A stretch of DNA of 64,000 nt from Flavilitoribacter nigricans DSM 23189 = NBRC 102662 (GTDB taxonomy: Bacteria; Bacteroidota; Bacteroidia; Chitinophagales; Saprospiraceae): NCBI RefSeq assembly GCF_002646595.1, contig NZ_PDUD01000002.1:248001-312000 (forward strand), read 5' to 3'. Position 1 is the first letter of the stretch; each line of letters begins with the position of its first letter. The notes under the pieces were generated by a model. That model was not told the DNA's origin. It saw only the letters and a list, made by a program, of their open reading frames with translations, and ran no database searches. Below are positions 7,489 through 16,300 of the stretch, piece by piece. The translations under genes and the position numbers were made by a program.

Positions 7489-8196
7489 ATGTTGAGAACA
7501 TGGCACCTATGTTTGCTGCTGCTGATCACCACGGGCCTATTTGCCCAACCTATCGATGACGAATATTTTTACGGCTTCAAAGCCGGAGCCAATTATTATT
7601 CCATCGACGGCATTGCCACCACCATCATTCCTCCCGTTTTTGCCGCCGAAACTTACACCGTAGAGACCGCGCCCCGGATCGGATTTGTGGGTGGGGTGTA
7701 TTTCTACCACCGTTTTCCCCGTTCGCGCACGGCGATACAGCCGGAGGTCCTCTTCGCCATGCAGGGCAGTGATTTTAATTATACGGATATCAATGACCTA
7801 GATTACACCATCTCTTTTAATTATCAGTATGTCAACCTGGGGGTGCTGCTCAAGGTATATCCCTTTGCCGGTTTCCATTTTCACGCCGGCCCCCAGGTGG
7901 GCTTCAACGTCGCCAACACTAACATCAATTACCGCTCCAATATGCCGGACCTGGGTCCCGACCTGCAGATCCAGCAAAGTCTGCGCGAAGTGCTTAAAGG
8001 AGAAACCGATATCAATGTCAACCTCGGACTGGGATATGATTTTGACTTCGGCCTCTGTATCGAAGCGCGCTACAGTCTGGGTATGAAGGATGTGATCGAA
8101 ACCCTCGCCAACGGCTTTAACTTCATCGAGAACAGCAACAAAACTCAGGGATACCAGGTGACGGTAGGCTGGATCATTCCTTTTGAGCCCTACTAA
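7489..8196 (+). CDS. Outer-membrane beta-barrel protein (porin-like, OMP_b-brl type)
   Basis: The 235-residue protein has a signal peptide ending LFAQ (about 1-19) and alternating hydrophobic/polar strands typical of an 8-stranded PorT/OmpA-like barrel: FYGFKAGANYYS, RIGFVGGVYFYHRF, FHFHAGPQVGFNV, DINVNLGLGYDFDFGLCIEARYSLG (split across the barrel end) and a terminal strand GYQVTVGWIIPF. It sits 71 bp ahead of a T9SS-exported protein and may form a transcription unit with it and the RHS gene. No enzymatic motif is seen. Confidence 0.8.
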   Translation: MLRTWHLCLLLLITTGLFAQPIDDEYFYGFKAGANYYSIDGIATTIIPPVFAAETYTVETAPRIGFVGGVYFYHRFPRSRTAIQPEVLFAMQGSDFNYTDINDLDYTISFNYQYVNLGVLLKVYPFAGFHFHAGPQVGFNVANTNINYRSNMPDLGPDLQIQQSLREVLKGETDINVNLGLGYDFDFGLCIEARYSLGMKDVIETLANGFNFIENSNKTQGYQVTVGWIIPFEPY

Positions 8197-8206
8197 ACTC
8201 CGGCTG

Positions 8207-8223
8207 GAAGCGGCCACCGCTTC
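8207..8223 (+). promoter_or_regulatory. Short hairpin between barrel gene and T9SS gene
   Basis: GAAGCGG-CCA-CCGCTTC, a 7-bp perfect stem just after the stop at 8196, without an immediate U-tract. It could weakly attenuate read-through into 8268. Confidence 0.3.
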
Positions 8224-8267
8224 AACAATCTGCACCCGGTTCTTTTTCATTCGCCAAAGACCCAATT

Positions 8268-10298
8268 ATGAAATGCTATACCTGTTTACACCCGTCCATC
8301 AAGGTTCAGGGTTTCCTATTTACAGTCGGCTCTTACCTCCTGTGTTTCCTCTTCTGCCTCCTAGCGCAGTCGGGGCTATTCGCCCAGGCCATCTATCCCG
8401 GAGGAGTACATACTCCAAAACTCTGGTACGCCGCCGAATCTACCGCCGACGGCGAGATCATCTGGAAAGATATACTCAGCGGGGAAGTCATATCCCGGCA
8501 AAAAGAAAATGCCGAAAGTTGGCTCAATTTCAATCCTGCTTTCACCTTTGATCGGGAATTTCCCGGCTTAAACTTGCCGGCCACCGTCATTCAGCCGGAG
8601 AAATGGACATTATTCACCACCTATCAGCCCCGCGATACCTTCAACGAGCAAAGTATCTGGAGTTTCAGCCGGGCGGGCATCACCGAGGGTATCCTGACCA
8701 CCCACCGAATGGCCGACCTTCGACAGTTTGAATACCTCAACTTTTCCCACCCCCAACATAACTACCCCCGGGTGAGCACTTATCTGCACCACCGGGGAAA
8801 AGAGGCCGGCACGAGCCAGTCGGAAATCAGTTTCCAACTGGCCCGAAAACCCCACGACCGGCAACTACCCGTCAACAGCTTCACCGGAAAAATGCCCGAG
8901 ATTATCCTCTACGAGCGGGTTTTGTCTCCCGAAGAACGACAGCGCGTAGCATCCTACCTCTCCATCAAATACGGCACTCATCTGGCTCCCGAACAGGAAC
9001 TGGATTACCTGAATGCTTCCGGGCAGGTCTTGCTTTCGCCGGCCAATTCCGATGATTTCCGCTATCGCGTGACCGGTATCGGGCGGGATGATCTTTCCGG
9101 CCTGTACCAGCGGCAGTCGACCAGCAGTTATGCTCCCGGGCTACTGACCGTGGGCCTGGACGAGATCACAGATCAAAACACCTCCGGAATTCGTATACTC
9201 CCCGATCAAAACTTTCTCCTTTGGGCGGATAACAACGCGCCCCTGGAGCCGGCCGAAAAGCAGGTCCTGCAACCCACCACCCTGCTGCGGCAATGGCAGG
9301 CACAGGTAACCGGCAACTGGTCGGATCAGTCTGTAGCATTAGCGTTTGATACCCACCAACTGCGCACCCCGGCCGGGCCGGAAGAAACCTACTGGCTGGT
9401 CGTAGATCGAAGCGCCCGGGGCAATTTCGGGGGCATCGCTTCCGTCGATTATTATCCGCTGTACAGGCTCTGGGCCGACGGCCGGGCGCACTTCCGGGAC
9501 ATTCGTTGGGATACCGATGGCTCGGGACAGGATGTTTTCACGCTGGCTACGGGACCGGAATTATTCGTTCAGGCCGAAATGGACGCTCCAAATTGTTTTC
9601 CGGCGGAGAATGGCAATCTCAGACTGAAAGCTGTTGGCGGCAGGGCACCTTATCAGTTCCAATTGCGCCGGAACGATCAGTTGGTAGTGGAATGGACCGG
9701 TCAGACGGCGGAGATCCTGGAAATTCCGGATCTCCCGGCGGATGCTTATGAACTGTTACTTAGCGATGCGGACGGCAAGCATTATCGCGAAACGTTCTAT
9801 TTCCAGAGCGCCGATGCGCCGGAAATTTCTCTCGCCGGTGTCTACCAATTACCCGCCGATCAGCCGCTTTTCCTGGATGCATCCTTGGCGTCAACAACGG
9901 ACCTGACCTATACATGGCAGCTCCCGGACGGTACAACTCACCATTCGCCGCAAATTTCCATTACCCAGGCGGGCGAATACATTTTACTGATCGACCGGAA
10001 TGCCTGCATTTCCCGGCAGCGTTTTCGGGTGGAGCCCGCTCCCCGGGGCAATTTCCGCCGCGTTGAGTTATTTCCCAATCCCAGTTCCGACGGTCATTTT
10101 CGGGCACGTGTTCACCTGGAACATTCCGCTGAGCTGCACTGGAGTGTCTTTTCTCCCGACGGCCGTTTGCTGCTGCAACGCGAACATCGTGGCGGCGATT
10201 ATTACCACACCGGTGCCCAACTTTCCGGAAAAGGCACTTACCTGATCCGATTCTCCTCGCAAAACGATCAACTCACCATCCCATTCATTGTCCAATAA
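8268..10298 (+). CDS. T9SS-exported multidomain surface protein with SprB-like and PKD-like domains
   Basis: 676 residues. A long N-terminal hydrophobic leader (about 15-36, ending LFAQ) is followed by a region of a type common in Bacteroidota secreted proteins (about 40-420, with YLSIKYGTHL). Then come an SprB-like repeat (about 440-510: NCFPAENGNLRLKAVGGRAP and a D-G ending), a PKD/Ig-like stretch (about 515-590, TYTWQLPDG) and a C-terminal T9SS sorting domain (about 600-676, FPNPSSDGHF ... GTYLIRF). It is therefore expected at the surface or in the medium. It ends 11 bp before the RHS giant, so the two are almost certainly co-transcribed. Confidence 0.85.
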   Translation: MKCYTCLHPSIKVQGFLFTVGSYLLCFLFCLLAQSGLFAQAIYPGGVHTPKLWYAAESTADGEIIWKDILSGEVISRQKENAESWLNFNPAFTFDREFPGLNLPATVIQPEKWTLFTTYQPRDTFNEQSIWSFSRAGITEGILTTHRMADLRQFEYLNFSHPQHNYPRVSTYLHHRGKEAGTSQSEISFQLARKPHDRQLPVNSFTGKMPEIILYERVLSPEERQRVASYLSIKYGTHLAPEQELDYLNASGQVLLSPANSDDFRYRVTGIGRDDLSGLYQRQSTSSYAPGLLTVGLDEITDQNTSGIRILPDQNFLLWADNNAPLEPAEKQVLQPTTLLRQWQAQVTGNWSDQSVALAFDTHQLRTPAGPEETYWLVVDRSARGNFGGIASVDYYPLYRLWADGRAHFRDIRWDTDGSGQDVFTLATGPELFVQAEMDAPNCFPAENGNLRLKAVGGRAPYQFQLRRNDQLVVEWTGQTAEILEIPDLPADAYELLLSDADGKHYRETFYFQSADAPEISLAGVYQLPADQPLFLDASLASTTDLTYTWQLPDGTTHHSPQISITQAGEYILLIDRNACISRQRFRVEPAPRGNFRRVELFPNPSSDGHFRARVHLEHSAELHWSVFSPDGRLLLQREHRGGDYYHTGAQLSGKGTYLIRFSSQNDQLTIPFIVQ

Positions 10299-10309
10299 TC
10301 CCCGATACT

Positions 10310-13300
10310 ATGAAAACCAAGTTCCTATCACTCATAATCATCAGTCTGTTCCAGTGGATGCTCCTGGCTGAGAACGGACCCGTTTTTTTTCCCGAAGCGC
10401 TTCCGCAACCGGAGCGTGTAGTTACCGATCCAAAACAGGAGATGCCGCTACTTTCCCCGGCAATTCCGGCGGTTACGCCCGACGACAGCCAGCAAACGGA
10501 CAGCGATCTATTGCCCGAAGCCCCCACGACGCAGGCCTATACCCCCAACAGCATTCAGGACCTGCAGGCAGCCAACCCGGCAACCGGTATTATTCTCATC
10601 GACGCCCCGCAGGCCTCCGAACAGGGTACGGCCAACCTCAACTTTCCACTGAAGCTGCCTCCCGGGCGGCAGGGGATGCAACCCGATGTAAGCATCGATT
10701 ACAGCAGCGGCAGCGGGAACGGTTGGCTGGGACTGGACTGGGATGTCTACCTCCCGGCTATCGACATCGATACCCGCTGGGGAGTACCGCGCTACGATCC
10801 CGAAAAAGAAACGGAGACCTATTTGCTGGAAGGAGGTCAACTCAGTCCGGTAGCGCACCGGGCCGAATTGCAGGACCGGCAGTCTGAAAAAACCTTTCGT
10901 CCCCGGGTGGAAGGGGATTTTGCCCGCATTATCCGGCACGGTGACCATCCGAATAACTATTGGTGGTCCGTCACCTACACCGACGGCACGGTGGGCCATT
11001 ACGGCGGCGATCCGGCTTCCGCGGCTCCGGTAGAAGGTGCCGTTCTCCGCGATGACAACGGGAATATTGCCCGCTGGGCGCTGGTGGAAGTACGGGATCT
11101 GAATGGCAATTTTATGCGTTATTACCACGAAGTAGTCAGTGATCCGGGGCTGTCCTCCAGCAGCGTAGATGGCCGGCAATTGTACCTGGACCACATTACC
11201 TACACTGGCTTTGGGGAAGCGGAAGGGCCTTTCAGCATTCATTTCCTGCGGGACCGCCAATTGGGCGAATCCTTAAGGACGGACAAAACCCTGGATGCCC
11301 GACTGGGCTTTAAACAGGTCACCGCCGATCTGCTGCGGCGTATTGAAGTCCGGCGGGGCGATGAGGTGCTGCGGACCTATGAGCTTAGCTACACCCAGGG
11401 TGCATTTTACAAAAGCCTGCTGCGCAATATTGGCGAATACGACCGGAACGGGGAACTGTTCTACCAGCATGAATTCAGCTATTACGATGAGGTACGGCAG
11501 GATGGAAATTACCAGCCATTCAAAAACGAGCAGGCCTGGCAGGTACCCAATGATAACATTGAAGTCAGCTTCATTAATCCCCTACCCTTGTTTCAGGGCA
11601 ATACCTCGCTGCTCGGCGGTTCGGGTTCCTCGAGTTTCAGTGGTGGGTCGGCGGCTACGGTCGGTCCCCTGGGTAGTCTGGCGACCAAGGATTATACGGT
11701 CGGTGGAAATTTCGCGATCGGTAAATCCGACGCCACGGGGCTGATCGCCCTGGTAGACATCAACGGCGATGGATTGCCGGACAAGGTCTTTCGACAGAAT
11801 GATCAACTGTTTTACCGTCCCAACCTGGGAGGACAACAGGCTTTCGGCGATAAATTCCCCATTCAGGGTATTAAAAATTTCAGCGTCAGTAAGACCAACT
11901 TCAACTCGGTCGGTTTTGAGGCCAATGTCACTCCGGTATTTGTCGGCTACGAGCACACTTCCGAGCGCACGACCACCGAGGTCTATTTTTCCGATTTCAA
12001 TGGAGATGATCTGATCGATATCGTCTCCAAAGGGGTGGTTTATTTTAATCACCTCAATGAAGCGGGGCATCCGGTATTCACTAATAATAGCGGTGATACC
12101 CCCAGCCCGATCGGCACCAGTGCTCCGCTGGATAACACCCTCTTTGAGATAGACCCCGCGGAAGTAGAAATGTTGATCGATCAAAATCCGCTGCACGATG
12201 TAGTGCGGTCCTGGGAGGCGCCCTGCGCGGGTATCGTAGCCATCAGCGGCGCGGTTAATCTGATAGAAGATAACAGCCCGGATGCTACAGCCTACGGACG
12301 ACAGGACGGCGTCCGGGTAGCCATTCAGCACGGCCCGACGGAACGCTGGTCTACGACCATTGCCGGTGATGATTTCACTCCAAAGACGCCCACCGGGGTC
12401 GGTAATATTCCGGTGCAAAAAGGGGACCGCATTTATTTCCGGGTCCAATCCGTTTTCGACGGTGCTTACGATGAAGTATTCTGGGATCCGGTGATCACCT
12501 ACCTCAATCAGGATCCCAACAAACAGGATCCCAATGAGAAGCGTGATTTCCGGTACCGGGCGTCCGAGGATTTTTTGCTGTCGTCCTGCCAGACGACGGC
12601 CCTGCCGACCACTGGTGATCTGCGCATCGAGGGGAATTTCCAAAAGCCCGTTACCTCCGATGATGTAGTCTTGTCGATCCTGCGCTTGCAGGGGAGCAGC
12701 GAAGAGGTCATCCGTGTAGATACCTTTCCCTGGGACAGTGTGGCCAATCTGAATATCGAGATCCCTTCGCTATTTGGACTGGAAGGGGAAGAGCTCGCGT
12801 TTCGGCTTTCAGCCGGCACCAATATCGACTGGTCCGCCATTCAGTGGATGCCGCGGATGTACTATCTCTCTGCCACCGACGGATCGGTGGTGATCGATGG
12901 GAATGGAAAACCGCTGCTGGACTACTGTCCGGCGGTGGACTACCGGATGTATACGGATGTTTGGGAAAAGAGCCAGATCTGGGTCGCTCCGGATAGCGGC
13001 GATTATCAATTGCGGCCGGCGGGCGGATTAGCCGCTACCAATTACGGGCCATTCAATAACGGACAACTCAGTCTGAGCGCCAAAGGTCACCAGCGGCTGT
13101 ATGCCAAAACGGATGCCCCGGTTACGGCCGGCTTGCTGCTGCCACTCCAGAAACTGGAATTTACCGCCGATGTCGGTGATACTTTATACTTTGAATACCA
13201 CGTTTGGGGGCCCGATATTGGTCGGCGAATAGCCACCGGCGCTAATCTCAATCAGGTAAAAGTGGTAGCCGTCGGTCAGACCGATACCACAATGATAGCC

Positions 13301-16300
13301 GCAGGCATTTACGCCAATCGGCCGACAGACGATCTGATCTTCGGGCCGCAGTACCGGGGTTGGGGTCAATTTGTCTACAACGGCAACCGCGATCGTGCAT
13401 CTTTGCCCATTCTGGAAGGCGACCTCCAACTGCCGGATATCGAGATCGATACTTCCCAGTTGGATGAAATTGACGATCCGGACGATCTGGGCGATGTCGG
13501 TGATCCAACCAAAGCTAAATTCATCGTCATGTATTCCGACCCGAAAACCGCTTCCTGGCGTGGATACGACGAACGGACTTATCTCCGGGCCGACCGCATC
13601 AGTAGCTCACGCATGGGAGAAGATGACATCTCCCTCGCCCCTCCACCCGATAATGGCGGTACCGGCGCGCGTGCACCCAGCCTGATGTCCAAGGCGAATA
13701 TCAATGCAGTAGCCGGAGGGCTATCCGCCGGGCCGGGAAGTTTAGGTGCCAGTCAGGCTTGGAATGAGACCTGTAACCTGCTCGACGTCGAAGACTTTAA
13801 CGGCGATAACTACCCGGATGTAATTACCCCTAAGAAAATCCAATATTCCAATGCCAGCGGCGGTCTGGGCAGTCAGGCGATCAGTCATACCCTCGGAACC
13901 CACATTGCCAAAAGTGAAGCTACGGGCGTGACCCTCGGCGGTGGATTCGTCAATTCCAGCCCCTCCAATGCCGGTGCCTCGGCCGGTAAGGGCTCCCGGA
14001 AACGCAGCTCGCGGACCAAAGCGAAGGTGAACAATTCCGGAAAAAAATCGCAATCGGCCAACCGCTCGGCCGAAAACTCGGCCGGTATCAGCGGCAATTT
14101 CACGGAGGATAACGACTGGACGGAGCATTCCTGGCTGGATATCAACGGTGACGGATTGCCCGATAAGTTGTTCCGCGACGGAAGGGTAGCGCTCAATTTC
14201 GGCTATCGCTTCGGGCCGCCGGAGCCCTGGGATTTTAGTGAGATCCGAGCCGGAGTGAGTATGGATTACGGCGCAGGCGTCGGGATCAACATCAGCAACA
14301 ACAGTTTCGCCGCGGGCGTGGGGATGTCCCGCACGGACAATCATTCCACGGCCGGTTTTCAGGATGTCAATGGAGACGGACTGCTGGATCTACTTCGCTA
14401 CGATGACCCGAGACTACTGGTGCGGCTCAACACCGGTACCGGTTTCGGACCGGAACTCAACTGGCCGGGTGCCGAAAAACTCGACGAGGGAGATGCTACC
14501 GCCGAATCCGCAAATGCGGCTTTTACGGTGTGCATACCGATCTTTTTGGTGCGCTTCTGCATCAATCCCAGCACGTCCATCGGGCAGGGCGTCAGCCGGG
14601 TGCTGACCCAGATCGAGGATATTGACGGAGACGGTTATCCGGATCACCTGCGATCCGATCAGGATGGGAATCTATCGGTAAAGTCGTCATCTATCGGCCG
14701 GACCAATCTGCTGCGTGAGGTACGCCGGCCACTCGGCGGCTCCTTCACACTGGACTACGCTCCGGCCGGCAATACCTACGGTCTGCCCTACCACCAGTGG
14801 GTCATGAGCCGCATCGATCTCCGGGACGGTCTTCCCGGCGACGGAGCGGAGCGGATCAGCATGAGCTATGTCTACGAAAATGGACATTACGATCGGCACG
14901 AGCGGGAATTTTACGGTTTCGGCACCGTCAAAGAACAACAGCTCGACACCGAACAGAACGATGCCTTATACCGCACGCAGGTCCGGGAATACGACAACAG
15001 CAATTATTACAGGAAGGGCCTCTTACTCGCGGAATTTATGCTCGACGCCGCGGGCCGAAAGTACACGGAAACCCGGCATGCCTACCGCTTGCTGAACCCG
15101 GCCACCGGTATTGATCTTCCCGCTGATTTTGGCCAGGCCGAAGACGGGAGCGCTTTTCCGGCCCGGATCACCACCACCGAGTTGTTTTACGAAGGCGATA
15201 CAACCGCTCAACTGCAAAGCCGGATGAATTTTACTTACGACCGCTGGGGAAATATCCTTTCGGTAACGGATTTTGGAAATAATACGCCGGAAGATCAGCT
15301 TACAACCGATTACACTTATCACGATTTCCCGGACTTATACCTGAAAAATGTGCCCGCCTCGATTAAAGTATACGGCAATCAGAGTCTGCTCCGGCACCGG
15401 GAAACAAGGGTAGGCGCCCAGGGTGACATCCTGGCAATCCGGCGCTTTCTGGCCGATGGCAGTGTAGCTGAATTCGAGCTTGACTACGATAACTACGGCA
15501 ATCTGACCCAACTCACGCGGCCGGCCAATTACCGGGGCGAACGGATGAGCTACTCCTATACTTACGATGATGAAGTACACACCTATCTGCTGCAAACCGA
15601 AGACAGCTACGGCTATACCTCTACCCGGGCTTATAACTACACCAACGGCCAGTTGCTGGAAAGCACTGACATCACCGGGCAGCGCACCGTTTACACGCTC
15701 GATGATCGCGGACGAGTCATTAGCGTTACCGGGCCGCACGAACTGGCGGCCGGACAGGAATATACTATCGCTTTCGAATATTATCCCGATGCGGAAGTTC
15801 CCTACGCCAAAACCCGACACTACGATCCCGAACACGAAAGCGATATCGAAACCTACCAGTTTATAGATGGATTGGAGCGGGTGGTGCAGACGAAAAAGGC
15901 CGTGGCGATCTACCAGGGGCCCGGTCAGGAAGATCAGGTGCAACTCATCGTTTCGGGTGCCGATTCCTACGATGCTTTTGGGCGTATGACGTCCAATTAT
16001 TATCCGACCCTCGGGGCGGTCAGTCAGGGGCCCAAACTCAACGTGGCGATAGATGCCGTACCGCCGACCGATACCGATTACGATATCCTGGACCGGCCGA
16101 CCCGGATCCGGCTTCCGGACGGTTCGGAAACGACATTTGATTATCAGATCGCTGAGGACCGTACCGGGCGCACGGCTTTTCTGACCCGGCGCACCGACGC
16201 AATTGGCAATCTTCAGGAAACCTTTACGGATGTCCGGGAACGCGTACAGGCCATCAATCAAAACAGCCCGGACGGACCGATCTGGACCGAATTCTCGTAC

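Noticed and set aside
11582-12643. 353-codon minus-strand frame inside the RHS gene
   Set aside because: Antisense to clear FG-GAP/TcdB-type coding sequence; no family signature.
13960-14095. Basic segment considered as a nuclear-localisation-like or phage insertion
   Set aside because: It is in frame, between repeats, and codon use does not change; more likely a linker.
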